Notes: generated by a model not told the origin, from the sequence alone. DNA of 64,000 nucleotides from Dacryopinax spathularia (GCA_037974965.1 JBBPFI010000010.1:310001-374000), one strand, 5' to 3'; counted from the first letter of the stretch, positions 13,379 through 25,135 are shown. Translations and numbers: made by a program.

Positions 13379-13888
13379 GACGTGAGCGCATGCTCATTGC
13401 TGTCGGTGCTATGGAGAACTCGAGACGGGCTCTGAGTTGTTGGCGCATATATCTTCATTTTGGGGGCTTCTGCCTGGTGATTGTTGATTTGATTTTTTGG
13501 GGGAAAGATTGTATGTAGGAATGTAATGCCCCTGATGAGCGGGGTTGAATGTACTTATGTTTATGTCTTTCTTTCACGTACGGGTTCTCTAGTATGCAAA
13601 CACGAGCTAGCCAGGACGGCTCCGCTCTTCAAAGCGCCGTTAGAGCTGTTTGGTGTTCATGATAGCGTCGGTCGAGAACGATAAGAGTGGACAGTGGGAG
13701 GAGTCATCCCTCACGTGCTCTTCTTGTCCCTGATCTTGGCGCAGCATCCCGTGTGACTGTTTCAAGCAAGTCTATTCGGTGGGATCCATAGCACCTCGGA
13801 ATGCGGGCAAGCAGATATAGGTCTCGACAGTCTAGGACCGACCGAGGCTCGCTCGCGAGACAGGGAACGTCGAACGGGTTCACCTGCT
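13379..13888. other. Intergenic between F-box and GFA genes
   Basis: 510 bp between two plus-strand genes, holding the 3' UTR of the F-box gene and the promoter of the next. No clear coding region or repeat. Confidence 0.5.
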
Positions 13889-14438
13889 ATGGCTACTGCC
13901 GACAACGCCTCCAGTGCCGAGGACTTCAAGCCGCTCCACGGCGCCTGTATTTGCGGCAGCTTGACGTACGACGTCCTTTCTCCTCCATCTGGCAAGCCAG
14001 GCCTGTGTCACTGTAATAACTGCAAGCGTCAGACAGGGAGCATGTTCAGCACTAATGTGCTTGTATCGCGCAGCGTGCGTCTCTCCGCTCCCCTCGTTCA
14101 ACCCCATCTCTCTCATCTGAAAGATCTCTGTGGCTTGTGCCCCGCAGTCCCTCAAAATCACCGGCCCCTACAACTGCTGGACCCGCCCTGAAGACTCCGC
14201 CCACATGGACCAAACCAAAGACTGGGGCCTCGCCTTCTGCCCTTCTTGCGGCACGCAGTTCTGCGCGTTTCCGGAGTCCATACCGGAGATGGCGGTGCTC
14301 AGGATGGGCACGCTCGATCCGGAGGATATTGAAAGATTGGGAAGGCCGGGGTTGGAGATGTTTTGTATGAGGAAGGTGGGGTGGTTGGGGGATGTGGAGG
14401 GGGCGATGAGGTTTGAGGAGTTGCCCAAGAGGGGATGA
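13889..14438 (+). CDS. GFA family protein (CENP-V/GFA zinc fold), 158 aa
   Basis: Exons 13889..14074 and 14148..14438; 73-bp intron. A small cytosolic zinc protein of the glutathione-dependent formaldehyde-activating (GFA/CENP-V) family. The family's zinc ligands are all present: C20 and C22 (ACICGSLTYDV), C40, C42 and C45 (LCHCNNCKRQTG), and C93 and C96 (FCPSCGTQFC). Length is normal for the fold. Family members span glutathione-formaldehyde adduct enzymes and many proteins of unknown substrate, so the reaction here is not settled. The intron separates the two zinc sites. Confidence 0.9.
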
Positions 14439-14956
14439 GAAGATGATGGGGTTGGTTTGGAATGCGGCCGGCCGGAGACGGTTGATCGGTTTACGTCAAT
14501 CTTGTGCGTTGTTTCTACTGTCGGTACCAAGGTCTAATGAAGATGTCTGGGTTGATGGGATCGAGCCATAAAGTACCGCATGCCAGTGGTTCACTGTTCC
14601 TCTTTTGACACTTCCTCGTTCAATGTCGCCCCCCTGGCTGCTGCACCCGACTTTCCGATCAAAAGGAGCTCTGGGCCGAGATCAGATGGGTCATAGACAC
14701 CCGACAGTAATAGTTTGCTTGACTCATTATTTTGTGGTGAAGGACAACTGATCGAGTTTTAACCACATTCCGATTACCCCGCAAAACCGGCGGCTCAAAA
14801 CAAGGTCGTAATCTGCCTCCGTTCAATAATGCGGTGCGGAACCAATCTAGCGAGTTGGTACGAAGTCGTCCCTGAGTTGAACACACAGTCCCGTTCCGTT
14901 CTTGCGCCTTTCCTTTCAAGTTCCTTTTCTGCGCGTGCATCCGGCACACCGCAGAG
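14439..14956. other. Intergenic between GFA and Clr2-like genes
   Basis: 518 bp; 3' UTR and promoter. A minus-strand reading frame at 14659-15078 runs into the next gene's 5' end and has no domain support. Confidence 0.5.
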
Positions 14957-17900
14957 ATGAGCGACGCTGGAGCTTCATCCTCGCGTGCGTCTAGGAAGGG
15001 AAACGGAGCAAGTGATGGCGATATCGAAATCCGCTTCCCGCGAACTGACGCGCCCGATACGCCGCGGCGACCTACCAATCTCGAGCCGGTCGTGGTTGAC
15101 GGTAAGGTTAACTACCACAAACCCATAGGCCACGATGAACCCAAGAATATTATGTGGCGAAGGACTGTCGGCCAGTTCATCGCGGAAAACGCGCTTGGAA
15201 AAAGCGCCAAAGGTCTGTTTGTTTCGTATATGCATGTGTTGCGTTATGTGCTTATTGGTCGCGTGGCAGAGGCGAAGAACTATATTTTAGCTGATTTCCC
15301 TGATGGGTACGAGTTCTACAATCACCTTAAGGGTGATCTTGCGAACCCGCGCACAGATCCCTATCTGTTTGGTAACGCGTTTCGTCTGCTTACGGAGAAT
15401 CCTGCTCATCCCTCCGTGCTTTTTCAGGCTCTGCAACTGTGCTAAAGTTCCGATCTACAAAGGAGTTTCAACCACACGCGCTGTGGCTCTTCAGAGGCCC
15501 AGAAGCCGAAGGCGAGACCTGCACGTGCGTATACTGCTCCGGTGAAAACCGAAACAAGGCCAAACAACGCGCCACGGACCCTTCACCCGCAAAAACGCAA
15601 TCTTCCCCGGCAGGCCCGAGCGCGCCCAAAGCGCGTCGCGTTGGCCGGCCTAGCAAATCTTCTCGCCTTGCCATCGACACCTCCCCTAATCCAGACCACA
15701 CCATCGCTGACGCGTCGCCCGTATCGACACCGTCCAAGAAGGTAGGTCGCCCACCGGCGGGACCTACGCGGGCCGTTGATCCAGCTCGTCATGCTGACCT
15801 CGAATACTGGGAAACCCGACGGTATCGCGAAAACGAGCTAGTCTGGGCCTTGCTCGACCCGCCTATCCAAGGCCCAGAACCATGGCAGCGCATCGAGCTT
15901 TGGCCAGCTCTCGTCAAACGACAAAGCGTTGACCGCGAAGCTGGCGAAAACGGCAGTGTGGGCGAGACTGGCACGGCCTGCATCGTCATGTACCTCGCTT
16001 CATCTCAGACTGAAAAGGTTGCCTCAGTCGACATTGCGCCATTCCTTGCATACGCTGTGCCGGTTGGCTTCTTCAATTGGCTCATGGTTCAAGATCTCCC
16101 GCCTGAGCTGCGCGACGAACTGTACAAACTCGACACTTTCCAACCCCAAGCGTCCAAGGCCACCCACGACATGCCCGTACCGCCACCGAAGCCGACATTC
16201 GAAAATGCTTATCCGTCATACGCTCTCGCGCTCATGCTCGCCGGGGAAATCTTCCAGAAATGGTCCATCTCAGACCCATATGAAGCGGATCGTGAATGGT
16301 ACCTCGACTTCCGCCTCACACCGCCACGGAAATTCCGCAATCCTGGGGAAGTGTTCACGGCCAAGTTCGTCGACTTCACCCTCCTGCAGGGCATGTTTCT
16401 CGGCGCGGAGCGGATCTGGCAGAACGACCTCGTGCGGCTCAATACGCCGTGGGCCAACCTGCAAGGTATCTCACGGGAGCCTACCCCGGGTTCTGCGACG
16501 CGAGGCCTGTTCTACGAGATCCGCTGGATTCTGCGCAAGAAAGTGACCAAGGAGGATCGGGAGATCATTACCGAAGGCCGACTGTACGAGCTCGTACCGG
16601 AGAATACGCCAGACGATATTGACAAGGAAGACCCACCGCCGTCGACCACCCCCGTTGTACCCGCTTCGACGCCATCAAGACCGTCAGTCCTTCCTGCAGT
16701 TCCAGACGCACCGAATGGACATGCTACTCCTGCAACGCCAAATGCTCCCGCAGCTGGTACTAGCATTGCTTCCCAGGACGTGACCACCTCTCCTTCTGCA
16801 CCAATGATGGCGAACGGCGCCGCTGCCTCCGGGGCAACAGCTACTGCTGATGCCCGGGCTGCCGAAAACGGTCATGAGCTGAAACGTTCTCGGTCGCAAA
16901 TTCTCGCTCAGCAGATGAAGAGACTTCTGCTCGCACAAGCACCCATAAGGCAGAAGGACGGGACGCTCTCCTTCGAGTATCCCCTACCTCAAGCTCCTCC
17001 CGGCTTCAAATTCCGCTGCCTACACAAGCCCGGCACAATCGGCGTCACCGTTGGTCCGCTCGCCATTGCCGGTCGTTACTACCGCCATCTCCTGGTCGAA
17101 AGCAGCCGCCTACAACGCATTCTCGGCGATCCGTCAAGGAACGGGATTGGAAGCGATCAGATCCAGTCCCTCGCGGGAGCGCTTCCCGGCCAGTTGTGCG
17201 CTATGATGCCCGCCGACTACATCTCCAATGGCCGTGGAATGACGTTCTTCGAGGCGGAGAAGGCAGCCAAGAGAGCTCTGGCCGAACGCTGGAACTTGAG
17301 CACGGATGCATTCGTCTATCGCTTCTCGCCCAGAGAGGCGCAGCCGGCAAAACGTCGATATGACGCCATCATGGTTGCCGAGTCGGCTACACAACCGCAA
17401 GAAGCTGCCGCGCGCACTGAAGACTCCAATGCTCGGGCATCTGAGCCTGCTGTGCCGGTCGCAGAAGACACTGTCGCCCCTGCAGCAGAATCTGAGCAAC
17501 ACGAACCTGTGCCGGCCTCGAGGAATGCAGACATCACCATGACCGACGCCGACGCCACTGATGATGACCTCCCGGATCCCGTACCGGAACCTCCTACAGC
17601 GCCGCTTGCTGATCCGGAGGACGTCCAGGCTCAGCCGCACGTACTTGGAGTCCAGTTACAAGTGCCTGAATATCAGCCTCAAGTATTTGAGGCAGAAGGC
17701 CATGCGTCCGAGTCCGAAGCCCAAATGGTAGACGCCCATATGCTTGCTTCTGAACACGAGGGCGAAGTTCACGATGCCGAACCATCAGGTCCAGCCACAG
17801 CAGAGAATGTTGAGCCTGCGGGGCATGTGGAAGCCAGGGTAGATGTTGAAGCTACAGCGGACGTAGAAGCTGCGGCAGACGTTGAAAATACCAGGGATAT

Positions 17901-18105
17901 TGAAGATGTGGCGGACGCTGAGGTTACGGCGGACGCTGAAGCTGCGGCAGACGTTGAAACCACGGGGGATATTGAAGAAACGGCAGACGTTGAGACGACG
18001 GCAGACACCGAAGCTGCTGACCAACATATGCAGCCGCACACTGAAGAACATCAGCAGGAGGACGACGAGCGATTCTCCGAGCCGGACGATCTGTTCGGCG
18101 ACTAG
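14957..18105 (+). CDS. Clr2-like transcriptional silencing protein, 1030 aa
   Basis: Exons 14957..15371 and 15428..18105; intron 56 bp. In fission yeast Clr2 is a subunit of SHREC, the HDAC/remodeller complex of heterochromatin. The resemblance is to the Clr2 silencing domain: WRRTVGQFIAEN, then FPDGYEFYNHLKG and, across the intron, FQPHALWLFRGPE followed by CTCVYCSGE. A basic linker with two AT-hook-like GRP motifs (RVGRPSKS, KVGRPPAG) follows. A second conserved block lies around residues 270-380 (AYALALMLAGEIFQKW, GMFLGAERIWQNDLVRL). After a disordered Ser/Pro/Ala stretch another folded segment begins near residue 510. The last 230 residues are acidic and include ten 6-residue repeats, ending in SEPDDLFGD. 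The family call is from remembered motif patterns and is fairly secure; membership of a SHREC-like complex is inference. Confidence 0.75.
17839..18018 (+). repeat. In-frame 18-bp minisatellite, ten units
   Basis: Ten consecutive 18-bp units encode degenerate hexapeptides of the form A-D-V-E-x-T/A (VDVEAT, ADVEAA, ADVENT, RDIEDV, ADAEVT and so on). Units differ by substitutions only, so the reading frame is preserved throughout. The tract gives the Clr2-like protein a strongly acidic tail. Confidence 0.9.
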
Positions 18106-18646
18106 CAACAGCAAAGGGCCTAACGTTCACCCCCTCATCTTCTGTCTCACAGCGTGGAGGTCTTACCTTGAAGGCGACAAATACTTAATTTCCGTTTCCT
18201 TCTAACTATGCGTAACTACCCGTTTTGATGGGTTGTCTTTCTTGGGTCTTGCGTTCATTCATGTTCAGTCGTACATAGCCGTCCCCTGCGATGATAAGAA
18301 CAGTATTCAACTGCGTTAATAATCCTCTGGGCAACACAGTCTGTGTCGCTGTGTTTATCGAAGAGCCGCTGTTTGCGATTTGGTCGCGAGTGCTGGGTAG
18401 GAACTCGGCGGGCTGGCTGGGCACGCACTGGATCGATACATACCATCATAATTCGCACGAAAACAAATGTTCTATTGAGCAGAGTGAGTGGTGTAGAATG
18501 AATGAATGCATACAACGTCCCCTTGCACAAACAACTTTATCTCTAACATTTCTACCAAGACCACTACCCAAGGTATCAAATCTTGCCGGAAAGCAGCGCG
18601 CCCTACACACCGTAAAGCACAGCCTGCGCCCCAGCTTCGTTAATTG
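18106..18646. other. Intergenic between convergent genes
   Basis: 541 bp between the 3' ends of the Clr2-like gene (plus) and the antiporter gene (minus). Relatively A+T-rich, as expected for paired 3' UTRs. No coding region seen. Confidence 0.5.
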
Positions 18647-21527
18647 TCAGCTAACCGGCGCGTTCGTCGCACTATGTGGGGCGGCCATATCGCGCAAAAC
18701 AGCCGCGATAGGCGGGAGCGGGAGGGCTGGGTGAGGTATTGCCGCACCGTGGCTCGCGGGAGCCTGCTCGTCCGCTTCGTCTTCCGCTGCCGCTTGAGGC
18801 TAAGCACGGGAGTTAGTACATGGCAATGAGGCGTAAAGGCGAGGTGGACGTACATCGTCTTCCGTCTCACCGTCTGACCCGCCGGCGAGCCACCCGCCGC
18901 CGATATTTGACAGACCCGTATCCCGGCTGATCCTCCTCGGGCGGGAGAATGTAACTTGCCTGTGTCTAGCCGGGGCGGGGGCAGGAGCGGGAGCGGGAGT
19001 GGGGGAATCACTCCTCCCCAGCTCTGCGCCAGCAGCAGCAGCAGGAGTTGCAGGCCGAGCAGGAGCGGCCGAGAGAGGAGAGGGAAGGGGAGAAGCGTCC
19101 TCCTGACACGGTACCTCTCCCCTTCTCCCTTCCGGCCACTGATCGACCGGCACCCCACCGGTGCCAGCTTCCATCGCCCGCGGCGTCGTTGGCTGGGTAT
19201 GGGAGACGGAGGTCGTGGTTGTGCGGGATATCCCGGGCCGGCGGACTTGGTTGAGCCACTCGGGTTGGAGGGAGGGCGAGCGGGGCCAGGTGTTGGTCAG
19301 GGTGTTTACGCGCTTGGAGAGTGTCCAGAAGGGGATCGAGAGGCCGTCTGCACACACACACACAATCCGCACGATGACAAGGGAAAACAAAAGCGGGGGA
19401 GACGTCAGTGAGTGGGTGGACGAAGGGAAGTGGTAAACGCACGAATCAGAATAGACCACAATACCACAAAAGCGACAATAGGCTGAATACTAGCCGCCAG
19501 GAGCGTCTGCTGGTCGTCTGCGCTAATAGGCCCAGTCGGAGTGGGCAACTTGCTGACCGCGAGGGAGGAGATAAATACTGCTCCTACGCCCATGGGGCCG
19601 AAGTGGCCCGAGAAGAGGGCTTCTTTTAGGTTCTGCGCGGGCGAGCTTAGCAACTACAGGAGAGGCGGGTGGAGAAACAAAGAGAGAGAGGCCTGTTGCG
19701 GGGAGGGAGAGGGGGAAGGGAAGGGAAGAGGAAGAGAGAGAGCGCACCTTTATATCGGGGATAATCCGATAACTAATCAAGATCGGCGGTATCCTCCTCA
19801 CAAGCAACAACAGAATCGTAATGACCACCAGCCGCCAGACAGACAGGGTAAGCGTCTCGTCCACAAACGAGCCGAACGGCATCCACGCGCCGATAAAGAT
19901 GAAGCAGGCGCTGTCGAAGAGCATCTCGATCACGCTCGAGAAAGAGGTGTCTTCGGTCGCTTCGTTGAAGGCGCCGTCCCAGGAGAAGGCGGTGCCGGCG
20001 AAGAAGGCGGCGAGGAGCTCGTCGACGCCGAGGAGGAGGGCGAAGCCTGCGAGCGCGAGCGAGTTAGTATTGGTTGGATCTCACAACAAGCTATATCGCC
20101 CAAACTTGGCCCACAACGGCTGTACATCGCCCAGCCCCCAGTGCAAGACTACGACAAGTGGAAGAAGGGCAAACAAAAAGGTGAAGAAGACGCACCCATA
20201 GTCATAACAGCCAGCGCGACATACTGCGCCACGCTACTCGACCGATCGATCCAGTCCCTCTTCTCGCATATCTTCATCAGGAAGCGGAACAGCCAGCCAA
20301 AGAAACATCCGAGGAGGATGCCGACTGATACTTCGTCTGTTATGCGGACGCAGAAAGATGTCAGCAAATTGTCCTTTCTCGTGACGGATGAGAGGGGAAA
20401 GATAGTGAGATTGGTGGGGAGCATGGGGCGTGCGAGAAGAAGTTAGGAAAGAGCGGAGAGGAGGTGGACTGAAAGTAGGAGGAGCAGGAGCAGGAGCAGG
20501 AGAAGAGGACGCACACAACCACGTAATCAAAAACCAATCCCTCACCGCCTCCCCCGCGCTCTCCGTGACCAAATAAAGCGAGATATACAAAAAGGGAAAC
20601 GCAAGGCCGTCATTGGCGGCCGATTCGGCCGCTAGGATCCGCCGGAGATGGAGGGGGACGTGTTTCTCGGCGTATTTGCCGCCGCAGACTGCTGCTGCTA
20701 GGATCTGGGGGGTTGGTTAGCGTGGGAGGGGGAGGGGGAGGGGGAGGAGAGGGTGCGAGGGGGAGGAGAGGGTGCGAGGGGGAGGAGAGGGTGCGAGGGA
20801 AGGGATGCGAGGGAAGGGATGGGGGGACGCACCGGATCCGTGGGCGTCAAACACGCCGACACGACAAGCGAAGGGAAGAACTGCAGCCCCGGCACCAGGA
20901 CATAAATAAGCGCTGCCCCCAAACCAGTCAGCAAACCTATCACCCCACCCTCCCCTAGGACCAGCAGGCCCCCAGGCACCGAGGTCCCACCAGCAGGAGC
21001 AAGAAGGCAAGTACATCGAGACGCACCTCCGCATATAAGCCACCCCCAGGTCATGCCCGTCAACAACAAAATCGTCAGGCTCCTCCAGTGCCTCAGGACA
21101 TAGCTCTTCGGCAGCTCCACCCCTATAGCAAATACTCCCAGGGCAAGGACGACCCTAGTGACCTCCATGGTGATCTCGTTCGTGCTCACTCCTTGGCCGG
21201 AAGAGGGAGAGGAGGAGTCGGAGGAGCCCCACGAGCGCGGGTCGACGATGTTCGTCCCGTACGGACCTATGGCGATGCCGAATACGGTAGCCCAGATCGC
21301 TTCCCCCAGATAGAGCCGTTCGCGGATGACGAGTGAGAAGAGTGTGAACTGGCATTAAGAATCAGCTGAGGTCTGGCGGGACTAGGAGCGAGGCTGGAAG
21401 GGAGAGAGATGGGGAGAGATGGGAAGAGGGTGGATGGGAGGAGAGGGGGACGTACGAAGACGACGAAAGATCCTAGACAGGCATAGGTGATATGGACGGT
21501 GTTGACGTCGAATGGCCAGAAATACAT
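18647..21527 (-). CDS. NHA1-like Na+(K+)/H+ antiporter, 653 aa
   Basis: Nine exons, in transcription order: 21456..21527, 21027..21348, 20833..20912, 20515..20704, 20196..20336, 20046 down to 19748, 19653 down to 19443, 19347 down to 18854, 18799 down to 18647. All joins keep the frame. A membrane protein that exports alkali cations in exchange for protons. Motifs in order: YLGEAIWATVFGIAIGP, LIYVLVPGLQFF then CLTPTDP, KYAEKHVP with AAESAANDGLAFPFLY, WLYEVSVGILLG, GVDELLAAFFAGTAFSWDG, FIFIGAWMPFGSFVD, LFSGHFGPMGVGAVF and ILIHGLSIPFWTL, followed by a cytosolic Pro/Ala-rich tail. Yeast Nha1 is longer because of its extended tail. The usual Asp-Asp pair before LL is Asp-Glu here. The last intron contains a perfect TACTAAC branch site. 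Confidence 0.9.
20741..20821 (+). repeat. Minisatellite inside an antiporter intron
   Basis: Three near-identical 19-bp units (ggggaggagagggtgcgag) at 20741-20797, followed by about two 12-14-bp units (gaagggatgcgag-like). The whole tract lies within the 128-bp intron 20705..20832 and is purine-rich on the plus strand. Confidence 0.85.
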
Positions 21528-22714
21528 CTTGCTTGAACGTTTACTTCAACTCTTTTCGGACACTTCGTAGGACACTTCGCAGTGGTACACTTTTGGTCGG
21601 GCGGGGGAGGGGTTATCCCGTTTTTGGCTGCAGAACGGTTGCGCGTCGGGCGCTTATGCAGGAGTCGGTAGCGAGTCTAGCAGAGGGTGATAGATGGCGA
21701 TGATGATAATAATGATAGTCCAAGCTGTCTTATCCGTCCGTCCTGTCCTCCCGTGTATTCGTGGCAGATGAAGGGCCTCCAAGCGCCCTACAGCTCCTAT
21801 CCTTCCAAGAGGGCGAGTTATATACCGTCTACCCGCGTCGGAGAAGATAAGGGCCCACCAAGATTGCTCACAGATCCGGTAGGCGATAGATGAAGTGCGA
21901 AGGTTGATGAACGATGAGTACTCCGAATCAGATACGAGATGAGTTGCTGTGCGTGCTGGAGAGTGTAGGCTTGGCGGGGGCGTGTCGTTAGCTAATCACG
22001 GCCATCCTCAGCAGGTAGATAATCGTGTATAGTAGTAGGAGCGGAATGGTTGTTGACCTTGCCCTGCAGAGGGAGGGAGAGCGCAGGCGCAGGAGACCGG
22101 GACAGAAAGGACGACGAGGAGTTGAACGAGACGGACGGACGGATGGGAAGTGTGGCCCCACTAGTGACTTGCGGATTTGGGGTGAAGGGGGTCTTACATT
22201 GATCGGCAATGATGGGTCTTGCTTGGTCTTGGATGCTAACGGTAACTGTCCAAGCGCAAATGGGCCGATCGCACCGATCGTCCTCTCTGTAAGCTCCGGG
22301 ATGAACGTGAATCTCTGCACTGCCCCTAACCTAAGAAGCAGCAGACTTGAAAGTTGAACGCCGGCGTCGGTCCGAGTCCCCCAAAATGACGCTTTTTAAG
22401 GAAAAGCATGCGCCGCCGAGGTATCCGGTACCTCCGGTGGACGTGAACGTGTGGACGTGGGTTGCGTGCTACTGTACATGTTTGTGAAGGAAAGTGGAAG
22501 TGGATGGGGTGAAAGGGAACGGGAGGGAATATATAGCGTGAGGGACACGGTGGAACAACGCTGCGAGCTGGCACCTCTACTTGCTTTGTCCCTTATCTCA
22601 CGTCCATCACTCGCTCCTCCTCCCTTCAGCCCAGTACAACCGCCAACTCGGTCTGCCCGTGCCTGGGAAATAACACTAGCGAGCAAGTCCTACTAAGAAA
22701 GAAAGCTAGAAAAG
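21528..22714. other. Divergent promoter region, antiporter / oxidoreductase
   Basis: 1187 bp between the divergent starts at 21527 (minus) and 22715 (plus). A TATATA-containing element (gaatatatagcg) lies near 22527-22537, about 180 bp upstream of the plus-strand ATG, and ATATAT/TTATAT elements occur near 21817 on the other side. No coding region supported. Confidence 0.5.
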
Positions 22715-24763
22715 ATGTCCACCACCACCACGACCGCCCGACCCGCCCGGTGCGCGATCCTCGGCACCGGTCTCTCCGCCACTGTATTCCACATCCCCTT
22801 CATCCTCGCCCACCCGGAGTACTTCACCCTCCACTCGATCCTGGAGCGGAAGGCCACGCCGGAGCACAGTGTGGCGAGGGAGAAATACGGTCCTAATGTG
22901 AAGGTCGTTACGACTTTTGAGGAGGTGCTGAGGGATGAGGAGGTCGATGTGGTGGTGGTGGGGACGCCGAATGGGACGCATTATGAGTATGCCAAGGTGC
23001 GCAGACCTTCCACGTCATGCTTTCCTGTCCTCTTGCCTCTCTTCTCCTGCTTTCTGCTTTCTGCTTTCTGCTTTAAGCTGCTTCCCTGCTGCCTCGCGCA
23101 TTTCTTTCCAGACCTCGTGTCTGCTGCCCTTCCCCTCTGCCTCTGGATATCCAAGCCCGACCAGACGCTAATACGTTCTCTCTAGGCCGCTCTCGAAGCC
23201 TCCAAACACGTAATAATAGAAAAACCGCTCACCCCCACCTCCCCCCAAGCCGCCTCCCTCGTCCGCCTCGCCCGCTCCAAGGGCCTAATCCTAGCAGTCT
23301 ACCAAAACAGACGGTACGACTCCGACTTCCTCACTCTCCGTCGCCTCCTCGAGGTCGAGAAGGTTTTCGGGGAGGTGGTGGAGTTTGAGAGCCGGTATGA
23401 TCGGTTTCGCCCCAGGCTGGTGGGGGGCGGGACGTGGAAGGAAGTGGAGGGTGTGGGGCAGGGGGCGGTGTTTGATCTGGGGTCGCATATCGTGCGTCTA
23501 CTTTCCCGTCTCACTCGATGCGTTTCCAGGTAAGTATTGGGAGCACGAGGCTGACATGTTGGGTTGGCACGGGTGTGCAGATCGACCAAGTCCTCACCCT
23601 CTTCGGCCCGCCCAGCACGATCTCCGGCCTTCCGTTAAACTCCAGGCAGCTCGGCTCGCCAAACTTCACAGACTCGTTCCACGCGACGTTCTACTACGCC
23701 CCCACTTCTTCCTCCTCCTCCTCTGGCACCTCTGGCACTTCCAAAGGCCGGAAGTTGCCCCTCGTCGTCAACTTGCATGCGGGAATATTGAGCCTCATGA
23801 ACCCCCAGCTGAGGTTCGTAGTGAAGGGGACGGAGGCGAGCTGGGTCAAGTATGGCTTGGACGTGCAGGAACCGCAGTTGAGAAGGGCGGTGCCGATGGG
23901 CTTGGGGGATCCGGAGTTTGGGGTTGGTGAGTCCTTCTCTGTCTCTCTCACGCGTTGTCTCCTTTCTTCTCTTTTCGTGTGGCTGGCGGGCCTCTGGGAC
24001 TCTCCAGCTCTCGCGCTTTCTGGCTCGGGGCTTGGGCTCTCGGGCTCTCGGGCCGTCTGCTCGCACGCGTATATGCGATATATGATATGCATATACGCAC
24101 GCATATACACATATATGCATGCATGCCTATCGGAGAGTGGCCCGCTGAGAGCGTCAACTTGGATTTGGATTTGTGCATGTGTATCTGTATGCATGAAGAT
24201 GGCTAACCCGCGCATGCAGAACCAAAGGAGTTGGAGGGAACTCTGACGACATTGGACGAGAAGGGGGAGATGGTCAGCCGGAAGGTGCCTACTGAGAAGG
24301 GGGATTAGTGAGTCCTTTCCCTCATTCTTCCCTTAATTCTCTTCGTCTCTCTTCCTCCATCGTTCCGTCCTCCTCCCTCCCGCCCCCGCTCTTTTCCTTC
24401 CCGACAACCGCGCATTCCCCTCTTCTCGTCTTTGTTCTATCTCCGCTCTCCGTGCTATAAGAACCTCGCTAATGCCCTTCCGCCAGCACGCTCTGGTACA
24501 AATCCGTCGGCCGCGCCATCCAAGCGCGCGACCCCTCCCTCCTGTCCGTAAAGCCCGAAGAAGGCCTCCTAGTCATCCAAGCGATCGAAGCGATCTACGA
24601 GTCGCACAGGACCGGGAAGGTCATCAACTTTGCAGAGTTTGTCGCTGCTGGGCTTGCTGGGCCCGGTGGGACGGAGACGGAGGAGGAGGAGAGGGACGGG
24701 AAGGGTTTGCTGGGGCACGTTTTTGAGGAGGTGAAGAAGAAGCTGGGGGATTTGAGCAAGTAG
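22715..24763 (+). CDS. Gfo/Idh/MocA-family oxidoreductase, 432 aa
   Basis: Exons 22715..22996, 23186..23491, 23581..23926, 24220..24307, 24487..24763. A cytosolic NAD(P)-dependent dehydrogenase of the Gfo/Idh/MocA family. Residues 11-110 form the Rossmann half, with CAILGTGLSATVFHIPF as the nucleotide-binding loop and VVVVGTPNGTHYEYA. IIEKPLTPT holds the family EKP lysine, YQNRRYDSDF follows, and GAVFDLGSHIIDQ lies at the start of the C-terminal beta-sheet domain. The ending, INFAEFVAAG plus an acidic/Lys-rich tail, fits close fungal members. The substrate cannot be read from sequence. The third intron (293 bp) is unusually long and contains alternating purine-pyrimidine CATATACGC tracts; the second contains an internal AG|GT junction. 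A polyadenylation-type AATAAA lies at 24918-24923. Confidence 0.9.
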
Positions 24764-25135
24764 AGGGAGACGTGCGGAGGGTGGCGAGGACGACAGCGAG
24801 CGGATTTTGGAAGTGGCTTGGGCGGCGAAGTGAAGCTGTTGGGGTTACTCGAGTGGAAGGAAAGGGTATTTGGATGGAAATATTGTTGGGAGCAATGAAC
24901 GTCAAAGAGTGAAATGAAATAAAATCTTGTTGCGTTTGTTATCCTGTCTGGCACGAATGCGGAAGGGTTTTGGATTACGGGGCCAAGCCCACCTCTACAT
25001 CAGGGGAAAGCTTCTTGTGAGGATCGGGAGCGAAGAAATCTGAAGCTGGCTTATAATTGCAGAATATTTCCTACATGCAGGAACTCCGCTAGGACATAGT
25101 TACCACTTACATTTCTACCGCAAAGTGCTCCCCCG
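24764..25135. other. Intergenic between convergent genes
   Basis: 372 bp between the 3' ends of the oxidoreductase (plus) and the MDR dehydrogenase (minus). Holds AATAAA at 24918-24923 for the plus-strand gene. No coding region. Confidence 0.55.

Noticed and set aside
12744-13448. 234-codon minus-strand frame
   Set aside because: Opposite a GC-rich, low-complexity exon of the F-box gene; Arg/Ser-rich with no domain.
19541-20446. 301-codon plus-strand frame
   Set aside because: Antisense to the NHA1-like gene and runs through two of its introns; composition is Arg/Glu/Gly noise, while the minus strand gives a full antiporter.
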